A stretch of 63,592 nt of DNA from Anaeromyces robustus (GCA_002104895.1 MCFG01000389.1:1-63592), one strand, 5' to 3'; counted from the stretch's first letter, positions 9,805 to 20,787 are shown. The notes: generated by a model not told the origin, from the sequence alone. A program made the numbers and translations.

Positions 9805-10192
9805 TGTCAAGAACTGAAGTGTTCGACAACAATAAAAAAATATACTTTCTTCTTAATGTAAAATAAAAATTTATTATCGAACACAAAACTACTTTACAAG
9901 TTAGTGTTAAATAATTATTTTTATTTATTAATAATAACTCGAATTTTCATAAAATTTTTTGAGAAAAATTCACTCGTATTTATACTAAAAATTTTAAAAA
10001 AATTTTAAAAATTTTTTTAGTGACCAAAATTTAACCAATCAGAATAATTTTGTTTGGTAAAATTTATGGTAAAAATAAAAATAATAAAAATATGATATTT
10101 TGGAATTAAGAGGTTTCGAACTCGAGAGGTTCGAACCATAGTCTTAGTTACTAACCACTAAGACAGGTTACTCATTTTCATGATTCGTTACA
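9805..10192 (-). repeat. Element B 5' LTR with TATA box and tRNA-like module
   Basis: This 388-bp copy of the LTR is followed by the target duplication TGGAT. On the minus strand the order is the tRNA-like module (10167-10112; TCTTAGTGGTTAG, then GGTTCGAACC and GAGTTCGAAACC), the TATA box TATAAATA (9984-9977), the R site GAGTTATTAT (9940-9931) and the terminal CTTGACA. The TATA box is a plausible Pol II start for the genomic RNA. The Pol III-like boxes lie upstream, inside U3. Confidence 0.9.
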
Positions 10193-10197
10193 TGGAT

Positions 10198-10739
10198 TAA
10201 GGTTTTCAGAAAAATTTTTCTTGTGCAACTTGACATTTTCTTGTGACATTCTGGTTTCTATAACTTCTTTTTCCTTGTTATTTTCCTTTATACTTTAAGT
10301 AGTCTGAAATTGATATGACTACTTTGTCGGCCTCCTCTAACTTTTCATATTTTTCTAAATATTTATAGTTGAAGGTTTTCATGTCCTCATGTCTTGATAT
10401 TCTTAGTTCCTTCAACTCTTCTAGTAGTTCTTCGGTGTCCACATCTTCAGATTTATAATGTTCAGCTAGAGCATTCTTAATCTCTAGCAAGGTTGGGTAG
10501 GTTAAATCATCACCTTCAGAAGCAACCAGATATTGTAATTTGGTAGCAGCTTTACCTTGTATTTTTAAGTTGCACCAAATAAACAATTCTTTATTATCCT
10601 CCACCTTATTAAGACTTACCCAATTAGACATTTGACGATACCAAGTGTCAACGTCTTTGATATCATCATCAAGGGTAATAACACAATTTAAGGTGTTGAT
10701 CTTATTTTGTTGTTTAATTGCTTCTTCTGCCATCTTCAA
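10198..10739 (-). pseudogene. Element A Gag
   Basis: The frame starts MKMAEEAIKQQ (the second Met at 10733 is the likelier start) and contains the Ty3-type capsid pattern DVDTWYRQMSNW, KLQYLVASEG, ALAEHYKSED and KTFNYKYLEKYEKL. It stops after YLKYKGK at 10278, but the next frame continues with KENNKEKEVIE and MSQENVK to the B insertion, and then into the A protease. This is a single-base frame change near 10280. No zinc knuckle is visible. Gag packages the element RNA into particles. Confidence 0.75.
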
Positions 10740-10912
10740 AAAAAATTTTTTTTTTTTTTTTTTTTTTTTTTATATTTATTTATATTACGTTTTTCTAAAA
10801 ATATTAATTTGTTTGTTTACTTTTAATCAAATAGTAAACAATAATAAATCACAATACACTAAATTTATACTATAAAATATTAAAATATTATAACACTTCC
10901 TTCCCTTTAAAA

Positions 10913-11290
10913 GAATCGATATCTCCACCAAATGATATAACTGGGTTCTTTACTCTTTTAGGGAATTATTAATTAAACTTTATTTATATAATTGTTTATC
11001 TATTTCAATAAACCTTCTTTAATAATTACACTTTCAATTTACAAATTCAAGAACATGTATTTAATATATTGTTAATTTTACTATTTAAGTGTATTTTAAT
11101 ATAATATAATATAATATAATAAAAGTATATTATAACTATATATAATTACTAAACAGTAATATATTATAACAATATAAAAAATAATATAAAGTAAATATTA
11201 TAAAATAAGTAAATTATTAATAGAATTATAAAATTATGTCTAAATATATGTAAATCTTAATTTGGTTTGCAATTTTAATTATACTGGGAG
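10913..11290 (-). repeat. Element A primer binding site and probable 5' LTR
   Basis: On the minus strand TGGTGGAGATATCGATTC (10930-10913) starts with TGG, as a tRNA-primed site should. It follows a possible LTR end ...TATATCA plus two bases at 10933. The region from 10933 to about 11290 would then be the 5' LTR. It is AT-rich with a short TATAA-repeat stretch (11098-11120). The other LTR lies outside the window, so neither the LTR nor its right end can be confirmed here. If correct, A is tRNA-primed, unlike B and H. Confidence 0.4.
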
Positions 11291-12088
11291 ATTGCTTACT
11301 TCTATAAATTAATTTAAATGTTCTGAGTCTTCTAATTCAGGACATTCTTCAACAATATGACCTATACGTTGGCAATTTATACATACATTTATTTTTAAAT
11401 CGGCAAGTTTTTTTGTTATTTCTTGTAAATCATCATTGGAATTTTGAGTATTTCTTAATGAATTTCTTCTATACTCAATTCCTTGGCTCAAATTATTAGA
11501 TTTTTGAAAGTTATTATTATTTGAATATAAATTATTGTTATAATTATAATAATTTCTATGAGTTATTTGAAAAAGAATTATTTCTATTTGAATTGTTTGT
11601 AAAGGAATTATTTCTATTAGAATTACTTGTAAAGGAATTATTTCTAAAGTTATTTGTAAATGGATTATTCCTTTTAAATTTATAATTATTATAATTATTA
11701 TTTCCTGGAATATTTTTTTCATAATAATTTCCTTTTCTATTATTATTTAAGTATACTTTATTCTTAGGTCTATTACTTTCAACCAAATGATAGATTTTCT
11801 CTTTTTACTAGTTATTTTCTTAGCTTCTTCTAAATTTCTAGATTCAGATTCTAATAAGGTTTCATAGGTTTTTATAAAGTTACGAAAAGCATTAATATAA
11901 TAAGAAATGATAACTTCATCTGATAATTTAAGATTAATTTTATTTAAAAGAGTATCAAATTTTGTATTAAATTCATCGACACTTTCTCCCATTTTAATTA
12001 CTATAGTAGATAATTTCCAATCTTCAAATTCAACTTTAGATTTACTTAAAATAGGTAATCTATTAAAAATAATAACTTTTGTGTCACT

Positions 12089-13369
12089 TGTAACGAATCT
12101 CTCAATGAAACAATGTTGAAATTATCTTAATTCTATTAAATAGAAAGTGATAACTTCATTGTTCAAATATATGATTGTCTAAATCATATTTAGTTATAAA
12201 TTTAAAAGAAATTTATTAAGTTTAATATTTTAGTTTTAAAATTACTTTTATTAAAATTATAAATTTATTTAATACATCTCGTTTATGTATTAAAAATATT
12301 AAAATCTAGTTATTAAAAACATTATAAAATTTGTTATTATAATCTTTAATTATTATTAATCTAGTAGTTATTTTAAATAATATTATTATTCTAATTATTA
12401 TTATTATTCTAATTTTTATGGATAATTAGTAACAATTTTTAAAAATATTAATTTTACATTTTCTTTTTATATTATTTTCTTATTTTTAAGTTTGTTTATA
12501 AATAAAATATTAATTTATTAAAATTAAGAACATTAAATAGTTAAAATAAATAATTTGTTTATATTAAATATTATTTAAATAATTAAATATTTTATAATTT
12601 ATATTTAAATAATTTTATAATATTTTTGAAATTCAGCAAATATTAATTATATTTTTATAAATTTCATTCTTTATCATCAATTAGTAAAACAGTAACCATG
12701 GTCTAGTGGTTAGTAACTATGACCATCTGGGCGAACATTCTGGGTTCGACTCACACCTTGTTCCAAATTTTATAAAAATTTTATTTTAAATTTATTTATT
12801 ATAAATTTCTGTATTTTATTCTGTATTTGTTTCTGTATTTTATTTCTGTATTTCTTTATAGAATTACATGGAATAAAATTAGAAACTTTAAGAAAAAATT
12901 ATATAATATTTCTTTATTTTTCTATGAGATTCATTTTATATCAAAATATCTTAGTTTCTAGCAATTTTTATTATTTTTTATGAACCTTTATTTTTAAAAC
13001 TATTTTTCCGCAAAAAGTATAAATAGGTGTAAAATCTTTAGTTAAAATATTTTTCTTTGTGCTTTTATTCTTTTAATAACTTTCATATATATTAGTGATA
13101 ATTAATTCATAAGTAGTTTGAAATACTACAAAGATTAGTTATTATTAATTTTTAATAATTAATAAAACTATATTCTAATAAAACAAATTTCAAATAAAAA
13201 AATAAATTAAAATTATACTAATATATATCGACGCCGACCTTCCGGGTTAACAAAGGAAAGGTGTTCCGATATTACAAAGTATAATTAACTTTCTTTTATT
13301 TTATTTTCTTTTCGTGTACGTTTTAAATATTGGTGTCAATTGTAATATTGGAACTACCGTTCCGTTACA
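12089..13369 (+). repeat. Solo LTR G (long form) with tRNA-like module
   Basis: This 1281-bp unit begins TGTAACGAATC and ends CCGTTACA, flanked by the 5-bp duplication TCACT (12084-12088, 13370-13374). Its second half aligns with the LTRs of C and D (A/B boxes, runs of TTTCTGTATTTTA, TATA box GTATAAATAGG near 13020). Its first ~570 bp form an extension that C and D lack but that recurs inverted at 51765-52303. Near the end GTTCCGATATTACAA and TTGTAATATTGGAAC form a 15-bp inverted repeat with one mismatch (about 13266-13353). Confidence 0.85.
12695..12757 (+). promoter_or_regulatory. tRNA-like A-box/B-box module in LTR G
   Basis: ATGGTCTAGTGGTTAG is a textbook A-box context like that of eukaryotic Glu/Asp tRNAs. 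GGGTTCGACTC is the B-box, 41 nt further. No full acceptor or T-stem pairing is apparent, so I do not call a tRNA gene. Confidence 0.65.
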
Positions 13370-13377
13370 TCACTCAT

Positions 13378-14690
13378 AAATTTATTATTATTATCTATTA
13401 TAATTAATAAAATTTTTATTTACAATTAAAAACTTTTAAATTTTTACTTTTTAATTAAATTGTACATAAATTTCATAAAAAGTAAAGATATATGATTTAT
13501 TTAATTAAAATTAGTATTTAATTGTTTCTGTTTTAAAAGGAAAGAAAATTCTTTTCAATATTATATTAAATTTTAATTATATAATTTATTCAATTTATAA
13601 GTTATATATTTATTTACTTATTTCTTTAAAGAAAAGGAATTATTTATTTAATAGTAGTAATAAAGTTTATTTATAATTTATTAAATAATTATATAAATAT
13701 TAATTTATATTTTATTATTAAATTTAAATATATACTCATATATATATTTATTATTATTATTATTAATATATTTTAATATATATTTTATTTAGATTTTTAA
13801 ATATATATAATTAACTAATTAATTTTATATATTTGTTTATTTATATATAAGTTTAGCTTATTTCTTCGCTTAAATTTTGCTTAATTCTTATAATACTTTA
13901 TGTACAAATTAATGGAAATATATATACAATTTACTTAATTAAAATAAATACTTGATTATTACTATTTTAAAGAAGGGAAAATTATTTTTGATATTGTATT
14001 TAAATTTTTAATTATATAATTTATTATTAAATATATACTTTAAGTTTTATTTTATAATTATTAACAAATTATAATTCATTTTAATTTGTTAATTTAATGT
14101 TCTTTTAGTTATAATATGTTAGATATTAATTACTTATTTATAATTTTTATTTAAGTATTATACATTTATATACAGTACAATATATTTATTTATTCAATTT
14201 TCTAAGATTATTCATTAAATTTTATTATATAATAAGTTTAATTTATTAATTTATATTTATTTAATGTTTATTTAACTTATATATTCACTTAATTTTGGTA
14301 CTAAATCAGCAAGATTTAATTAACCAATTAATTATTCGTCTATTTAGTTTTATTTATTTTATTTATAATTTTTACGTAATTGATATAATTTAGTATTCTT
14401 ATATATTATAAGGGTTATCTTTTTCTTGTTTTTATTAAATATTTATTAATTGTTATTAAATTGTTTTAAGAAATATTATTAATATTAATTATTGTTGATT
14501 GATATTACATGTATTTATATTTTTTTGTAAGTTAAAATTTGTTAAGTCTATCTAACATTTTCTATTTTTCAATATAATTACTAAGTAAAATTGAAATATA
14601 TTGAATGTTAAATTATTAATAAAATTATAACTTAATTATTATAAATATTTATTGTATAATAATTAATTACTAACTATTTATTATTATAAT
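13378..14690. other. AT-rich sequence without recognisable genes
   Basis: It is low-complexity A/T sequence with short runs only. I see no coding frame, RNA gene or repeat boundary beyond scattered AT palindromes. It probably holds the upstream leader of N and unrelated decayed DNA. Confidence 0.5.
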
Positions 14691-15254
14691 TGTAATGAAT
14701 TGTTAAAAATAATTTAATTATTTTACATAATTACTTTTATTTGACCCAATAGGTCAACACAGAAAGTAAATCAGAATGAATAGAATTTGTTTTATAAAAA
14801 AAATGTTTTATTAAATTTATTAAATTTTAAAATTTATTCATTTATTAATTAATCTTGTAATGTTCTGAATTACTTATAATTAATTAATAAAATCGCGAAT
14901 TAATCATTTAAAAATTTTACATCTATTTATACTTTTTACGGAAAAATAGTTTTCTTTGTAAAAGGTTATTTAAAATTTCTAGAAACTTTTGATTAAAAAT
15001 CTTATAGAAAAAATTAGAAAAAGTTAATATAAAAGTTGTCTAAAATTTTTGATTGTATTCTATTAATTTCTACATAAAATACAGAAATAAAAATACAGTA
15101 ATAAAATACAGAAATTTATAATAAAAATTTTAAATAAAAATTTATTTTAAAAGTGGAAAGAGTATGAGTCGAACCTAAGGTGTTCGGCCTGATGGTCATA
15201 ATGACTAACCACTAGACCATTGTTATATTATTACTAATTCTGAGTTTCGTTACA
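14691..15254 (-). repeat. Element C 3' LTR with tRNA-like module (15165-15222)
   Basis: On the minus strand it begins TGTAACGAAACTCAG. The A-box region ATGGTCTAGTGGTTAG and the B-box GGTTCGACTC lie 41 nt apart (15222-15165), followed by repeats of CTGTATTTTATTT, the TATA box GTATAAATAG near 14940, and an end that I place at CATTACA (14691). It aligns with LTR D and with the second half of G. The left end is less certain than the right because no second LTR is available. Confidence 0.75.
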
Positions 15255-15802
15255 TGGTCCTCCTTCAGGATTCGGATACCAGACGAATCTCAGATTAGGC
15301 TAAATTTAAACCAAAGATAAAAAATGAATTTATTTTAAAGTTTTTGGTGTAAAATTTTTCTTTTAAGTATAATAAAATTACATGATAATAGAATTTACAT
15401 GATATTAATAAAATTTTTTATTTCATAAGAATATTGATAAATTTTAATTTTATAAGTTTGTTAATAATAAAGAAACTTATATTTAGTTAAATAATTACTT
15501 TATTATTAAGTTTGATATTTATAAAGTAATTATTTAACTAAAGATAAATTTTAATTTTATAAGTTTGATATTAAAAGTAATTATTTAACTAACATTAATA
15601 AATTTTAATTTTATAACTAATATAGGTTTGATATTAATAAGTATTGATAAATTTTAATTTTTTTTTTTTTTTTTTTTTAACTAAGTAATAAATTTAGTTT
15701 GATATTAATAAAGAATTTTAAATAAATTCATTCAAAATCTAAGTTTTTTAATTTACTTTATTGAATTTTTTAAGTAATATTGGACAGTTCAAATTTGTTT
15801 CT
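15255..15802 (-). other. Polypurine tract, hairpin and 3' untranslated region of C
   Basis: CCTGAAGGAGGACCA abuts the LTR on the minus strand, preceded by the same GATTCG/CGAATC hairpin as in B. Towards the chromodomain the sequence is AT-rich, with repeated short GATATTAATAA-type units and a poly-T tract near 15660. There is no gene. Confidence 0.65.
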
Positions 15803-17060
15803 TACTCCCAGGAAGCTTCTGATAAAGGATAACCTTTCCATTTAATTAAGTATTGTATTTTGCCGTAATGCTTTCTTTTGTCCAGAATTTTTACGACTTC
15901 ATATTCCTCTTCTTCGTTCACAATTTATTGGTGGAGGTGCTTGCTTCCTTTTAAATTTGTCTTCGAAATAAGGTTCAAGTTCGGATACATGAATGATTGG
16001 ATGGATTCTAAGAGTTTTTGGTAGTTCAACTTTATAAGAAACTGGCGATACTTTTCCAATAATCCTAAACGGTCCCAATTTTCTCGGTTTAAGCTTTTTA
16101 TTTTTGTTTCGAACTATTAATGAGCTATTAATCCAAACTTTGTCATAATTTTTATATTCTGGAGCTTTTATTCGATGTTTATTCGCAAAAATCTTTTGTT
16201 TTTTAACTGCTTGCTTCAAATTTTCTTTTAATTCCTTAAATAATTCAGACAAATTTTTTGTAAATTGGTCTGCACGCGGAACATCTGAAGTATTGGGGAT
16301 TGCTGGAGAAAATCTTGGGTTGTATCCATAATTAGCATAGAAAGGGGATTCTTTTAGGAATTCTTGTATTGTGTTGTTATAACAAAATTCTTCAAGGTAT
16401 AAATAGTTGCTCCAATCGGTTCCTTTGAAATTTGAATAACACCTAAGGTACTGTTCAATAACGGTGTTCACCCTCTCCGTTAGACCATTTGTCTGGTGAT
16501 GAAATGGTGAAGAGAGTTTCATCGAAATGTTAAGGGAGTTGCAAACTGAAGTCCAAAATTTTGAAGTAAATTGGGTACCTCTGTCAGAAAGAATATCAAT
16601 TGGAAGGTCATGAAGTCGAAAAACAGTGTTCATAAAAGCATTTGCAGTATCTTCAGCAGAAGGAATATTGGGAAAGGGAATGAAACGACCCATTTTTGAA
16701 AATCTATCCAATATTACAAAAATGCAAGTAAAGTTATTTGAAGAAAGGAGGTCAGTAATGAATTCCATTGAGAGGGGAAGTCCAAGGGCAATCAGAAATT
16801 TCAAGAGGGTTTAGAAAACCTTAAGGTTTATGTCTAAGATCTTTAGCACGACAACAAACTTCGCAGGAGCGTACGTATTCTTTTATATCTGAATTCATGG
16901 AAGGCCACCAGAAATCACGATTGGTTAAAGAGAGAGTTTTCTTAATGCCAAAGTGTCCAGCAGAGGGAGAATCGTGGCAAATATTAAGAACAAGTGAACG
17001 GCAACTAGTTGGCACATATATTTTACCTTTGAATAATAAAAAGTTATTAAGGAGAAGTCA
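15803..17060 (-). pseudogene. Element C integrase and truncated chromodomain
   Basis: The zinc region CHDSPSAGHFGIKKT...CEVCC lies at 17015-16821. The core reads MEFITDLL (first Asp position), ILSDRGTQFTS (second Asp) and HHQTNGLTERVN (Glu), then the GPY-like RKLGPFRII. At about 15925 one extra A after PPPI changes frame, and the chromodomain EYEVVKILDKRKHYGKIQ, then LIKWKGYPLSEASWE, follows in the new frame. It ends at an immediate stop at about 15805, so the C-terminal helix is missing. Another frame break lies near 16805-16820, between the zinc region and the core, and another near 17040. The protein would insert cDNA at chromatin marks, but it cannot be made as one chain. Confidence 0.85.
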
Positions 17061-18400
17061 TTTTGTTCAGAAGAATTGTGAGGTAAGTTTCTTATAATTT
17101 TCTTGGTAAAATTTATCCTTGGAGTATTCTTTGATAATTTTTTCGTTCAAGGATGATACTATGGAAGCAACTGCACAAAAGTTTTCAGGTCTAAGTACCG
17201 AAAAAAGAGTGTCAATGGAAGAAAGTTCTTCATCGTTGGTAGCATAATCAGGTCTACGAGAAAGTGCATCAGCTTTACCTTTAGCAGAACCAGCACGATA
17301 AACAATTTTGAAGTTGAATTCAGAGAGGAATAAAGCCCAACGTACTAATCTTTGCGACATCTTTTCGGGTTTCTTTTGATATAGAAGATTACGATGATCA
17401 GAGAAAATGGTAATTGGGATCGATGTGCCTTTTAACAAGTGTCTCCAATGTTCCAGAGATTCAACAATAGCTAGAAGTTTTTTGTCATATATCGGGTATT
17501 TTTTTTCAGCAGCGGTAAGAGATCTAGAAAAGAAAGCGACTGGATGAATTTTATTGTCCTTTAAAGAGTTTTGCGAAAGAATAGCCCCGATGGCAAAGTT
17601 ACTGCTATCAGTTTCCACTAAGAAGGGTAGATCACTATTAGGATAAGCAAGAACTGGAGCAGAAGAGAACTTGTACTTTATTTCTTCAAAGGCATCTTGA
17701 GTTTTCGAGGTCCAACTGAATTTTATATGTTTCTTTAATAGAGAATTAAGAGGATGAGTGATTGCTGCAAATCCAGGAATAAAGCGTCGGTAGTAGTTTG
17801 CCAAACCCAAGAATGATTGTAATTGTTTAACGTTTGCAGGGATAGGCCATTCTAAAATCGAGGAAACCTTTTTTGGGTCCATGAGAATACCATCAGAAGA
17901 TATTCTGTGACCAAGAAAATCCAAGAAGGGAACACAAAATTCGAATTTCTCAAGTTTTGCAAATAGATGGGTTTTTCTAAGTCTGTTAAGTACTTCCGAT
18001 AAATGAACAAAGTGAGTGTCTAAGTCAGGAGAGAAGATTATTATGTCATCAATATAACAGAAGCCGAATTTACAAAAATATCTTCTAAAATGACATTTAT
18101 AAAGTGTTGAAAGACGGCAGGAGCATTCTTAAGACCGAAAGGCATTACTAGGTATTCAAAGTGTCCGTATTTGCAAGTGAATGCCGTCTTGAATTCGTCA
18201 CCTTCTTTAATCCTAACAAGATTGTACGCCGAACGAAGATCTAATTTTGAGAAAACTCTTCCTTTAGAGAAATGTTCCAACATGTCGTTAATCAATGGCA
18301 AAGGGTAAGAGTCGCGGATCGTAATATCATTCAAATGTCGGTAATCCACTACCATTCTTAGTTCACTATTCTTTTTTAACACAAAAAATACAGGAGCGCC
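17061..18400 (-). pseudogene. Element C reverse transcriptase-RNase H
   Basis: [15 protein letters not shown] starts the fingers/palm, and [15 protein letters not shown] and [15 protein letters not shown] follow. The catalytic YIDD is present but in another frame (around 18045), because a base change disturbs the sequence after LEDIF. The thumb, [15 protein letters not shown], and RNase H with ETDSSNFAIGA, IYDKKLLAI (Lys where B has Glu), FSDHRNL and ADALSRRPD continue in the frame ending at 17067. The Glu-to-Lys change removes an RNase H metal ligand. Frameshifts near 18045 and 18400 separate it from the neighbouring domains. Confidence 0.85.
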
Positions 18401-19060
18401 AGCGGGAGACTTAGATTTTCGAATAAATCCTTTTACTTAGATTTTCCTCAATATATTCCTTAAGTGTGGCCGATTCCTTTTCTGTTAAAGGGTGGATTGG
18501 TCCATAATATAACTGAGTACCAGGCAGAAGATTTATTTCGCAATCGTAGGGTCTATGAGGAGGTAGCTCGTTGGCATATATTTCACTGAATACATCTTTA
18601 AAAGGCCGAAGTTTAACATGTAGTAAATTTTGTATTTTACATTCGTTTTCATTTTTTGTTTCATTTGGAGGGATGTAAGCAGCAAAAGAACTGGGGAGCA
18701 TTAAGCAATTGGAAACGCAATGGTTTGATTTGAACGAAAGTTCTTTGATTGCAAAATTAATTGTGGGATTATGTATTGAAATCCAATCTGTGCCTAATAT
18801 AGCGCAATAAGAGGGTAAGTCAATAACATAGAATTTTACTTTGCAATTGTGCTCTTTATAGGTCATTGAAATAGGAAAGGTTTCACCAAGAATAGATTGA
18901 TTTCCTCCAATTCCAGAAATCTTAGGAAGATCAGTTTTTGTCGAGAAAGGTATATTATGTTGTTTGGCATAATATACGTCAATAAGACTAAGTTGAGAGC
19001 CGGAATCTAAAAGGATTTTTATATTGATAGAGGTATTTGAAACATTGAGAATGAATTCAA
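18401..19060 (-). pseudogene. Element C protease and start of reverse transcriptase
   Basis: KILLDSGSQLSLIDV near 19000 is the retropepsin active site. ISGIGGNQSILGE and the strand YCAILGTDWISIHNP follow, then the linker and LPPHRPYDCEINLLPG with YGPIHPLTEKE, which opens the reverse transcriptase. The frame breaks at about 18430 ([12 protein letters not shown] instead of the KKGFIRKSK seen in B). The protease itself looks intact in sequence. Confidence 0.8.
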
Positions 19061-19855
19061 AGATTGGTAACTTTAAGTTTGGTTGGTCAGAAATTCTTGG
19101 CTTTGAATTAAGGTTTGCTTCTGGATTGGTGATATGGGAGGTACTAGTAGAAGCTCTATTCTTTTTTCTAAGAGGGTATTTTTCCCAAGAATGTTCAGAG
19201 GAAGCACAGTAGGCGCAAAGATTTTCTCTTCTCCTTCTTTACTTCTCTTCATTGGATAATGGTCCGCGAGATTTTTGGTTTTGTGTTTTCTTGGAAAAAC
19301 ATGGTTTTCTATTTTTGCTGTTTTTGTTATAACCATTAATGTTACTTGATTTATTCTGGGAAGTGAAGAATTGTCTTTGGGTAGAAATTCTGGAGTCAAT
19401 CCTAGAAGCAATGGTTTGCTTGGAACATTTCAAGGATTCTTGTTGCAATTTGATCATTTAATCCGGCTAGAAAGGCATCCATTTTTGCCTCTTCGTTCCA
19501 TGAAGATTCGTCAGCATAATTCTAGAATGTAATTTTGGACATCTCCCAGACGTTTTTGCTTTGTGGTTTTCAATTTTTGGTTGGCTATAAATGTTGAATC
19601 ATAATCGCCAAAAGTATCCTTGAATCTTGAAATAAAGGCTTCATAATCGTTTAGACATGGGTCCACATTTTCTATTAAGGTTGCGGCCCAATTCATATCA
19701 GAATCATATAGTCTGGAGATAATGTATGCGAATCTTTCGGGTTGCAACATAAAAATGAGATTCATTTTGGCGAGGAATCCTTTGAAGTAACGGCGATCTC
19801 CAACAAAACCATCTTTATTATCGACACTTGCATTAAAGAATGAGTCCTCTTCCAT
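19061..19855 (-). pseudogene. Element C Gag
   Basis: The start MEEDSFFNASVDNKDGFVGD matches the Gag start of B and H (KDGFxGDRR). YIISRLYDSDMNWAATLIE and DPCLNDYEAFISRF are the capsid core. Frame changes near 19515 and 19450 follow, then ASRIDSRIS and a basic Asn-rich linker. The zinc knuckle reads CAYCASSEHSWEKY: the last Cys is replaced by Tyr, so the zinc site is lost in this copy. Gag would form the particle and bind RNA. Confidence 0.8.
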
Positions 19856-20787
19856 TTTTTAATTTTTGTTCTTATTGTTAAAATTGTTTATTATTCAAAG
19901 TACTTTGAGTAATATTGCAACGATAATTAGTTCTATTTCTAAAGTTATTATTCTTATGATAACGAATAGGATATTGAAATTCATTAGACAGGATAAATTT
20001 TAATTTTTTTTGGAGATTTTAATTAGGACAATTTATTTAAGGTAATTTGAAATTTCGCTTTTATGCCTTACAACCATAAAATAACCAGCAAAAGCTACTA
20101 ACAAGACGTATATACTAGACCTCGAAATAAAATTTAAAACTATATAATTAAAGTCGCTTCACCTTCACGACCAACCTCCAAGCCTTCGGTGACTGAAGTT
20201 CCTTATTTGCCAGAGCTTACGAAGGTATTGAACTTGAACGTTCGATATTGAGTGCTTTTTATCATACAATAATTCCTTCCCCCAAGAAAGCGTGCTTTTC
20301 ACACTACCCACTTTTATCAATACCTAAGTAACTAATTGACTATAGTTTCTTAACCTACTAGAAACTAGTTACTTACGCCAAACACTCTGTATATGAGCTC
20401 TAAACGCTCCTAGTATATTTTTAAAAATTACCTTAAAATTTAATTAATAATACAAAAGTTTTTTGGACTTAATTAACCTTTTATTAATTTTTTCTATTTC
20501 ACATTGCTGTTCTTTCAGTTTAGCAACTTACTCGAGCTGAATGTAGGACTTACATCTGAGCTTACCAGCGAGGGCCAATATGAAACTCGAAAAATAATTA
20601 GAAAAAGCAAAGAGTATTTTATAAGGATCCTCTATATCGATTCTCCTCCTTATGACAAAATTTTATAAACACAAAAATTTTATTACAACACGTTTTTTTC
20701 TTACCACTATTTCAGGTAAGTAATTTATTATAAATAAAAAAAATTATTTTTCTCTTTTTTTTTTTTTTATAAAAAAATGTTTTATAT
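19856..20787 (-). other. Element C 5' leader
   Basis: This non-coding leader is noticeably richer in G+C than its surroundings (20150-20600), with words such as AGCCTTCGGTGACTGAAG that can fold locally. It plays the same positional role as the leaders of B and H, but I find no clear copy of their shared stem. It runs up to the TATAT target site of solo LTR E, and no 5' LTR or primer site is recognisable. Confidence 0.55.

Larger units (their letters stand above)
3518..10192 (-). mobile_element. Element B: near-complete Ty3/Gypsy chromovirus
   Basis: The element is 6675 bp, with 388-bp LTRs at 3518-3905 and 9805-10192 that start TG and end CA. It is flanked by the 5-bp duplication TGGAT (3513-3517 and 10193-10197). 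The LTRs differ at only about four aligned positions by my eye, so the insertion is young. Inside, on the minus strand, lie a roughly 1-kb leader, a single gag-pol frame, a chromodomain shifted by one base, and a purine-rich tract beside the 3' LTR. It sits in the gag-pol linker of element A and is younger than A. Confidence 0.95.
1..11290 (-). mobile_element. Ty3/Gypsy element A, split by element B and cut by the window edge
   Basis: Read on the minus strand, gag (10739-10198) is followed, after skipping element B (3518-10192), by protease, reverse transcriptase, RNase H and integrase down to base 1. This is the Ty3/Gypsy order. One copy of the 5-bp duplication TGGAT lies on each side of B, and the reading frame ...NP/NKEK... 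continues across it, so the two halves are one element. The copy carries several single-base frameshifts and is not expected to be active. The right boundary near 11290 is approximate; the 3' LTR lies outside the window. Confidence 0.85.
11309..13377 (-). pseudogene. Gag of another Gypsy element (N), split by solo LTR G
   Basis: The start is ATG AGT GA at 13377-13370. After removal of solo LTR G (12089-13369) and one TCACT, the frame continues as ...TKVIIFNRLPIL, then MGESVDEFNTKFDTLL, ISYYINAFRNF and TYETLLESESRNLEEAKK. This is the capsid C-terminal pattern of Ty3-type Gag. Frameshifts near 11780 and 11560 bracket an Asn-rich linker with repeated RNNSF units, and a zinc knuckle CINCQRIGHIVEEC follows near 11370. 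The upstream capsid half seems deleted, and the pol genes are missing beyond 11300, where the putative LTR of A begins. Confidence 0.7.
14691..20787 (-). mobile_element. Element C: decayed Ty3/Gypsy chromovirus
   Basis: From left to right (3' to 5' of the element) there are a 3' LTR (14691-15254), a conserved hairpin plus purine tract, chromodomain, integrase, RNase H, reverse transcriptase, protease, gag and a long leader ending at solo LTR E. Every domain of B has a counterpart, but frameshifts and stops break the polyprotein into at least six pieces. No 5' LTR is visible at the right, so the copy is truncated or that LTR was lost before E inserted. Confidence 0.85.
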
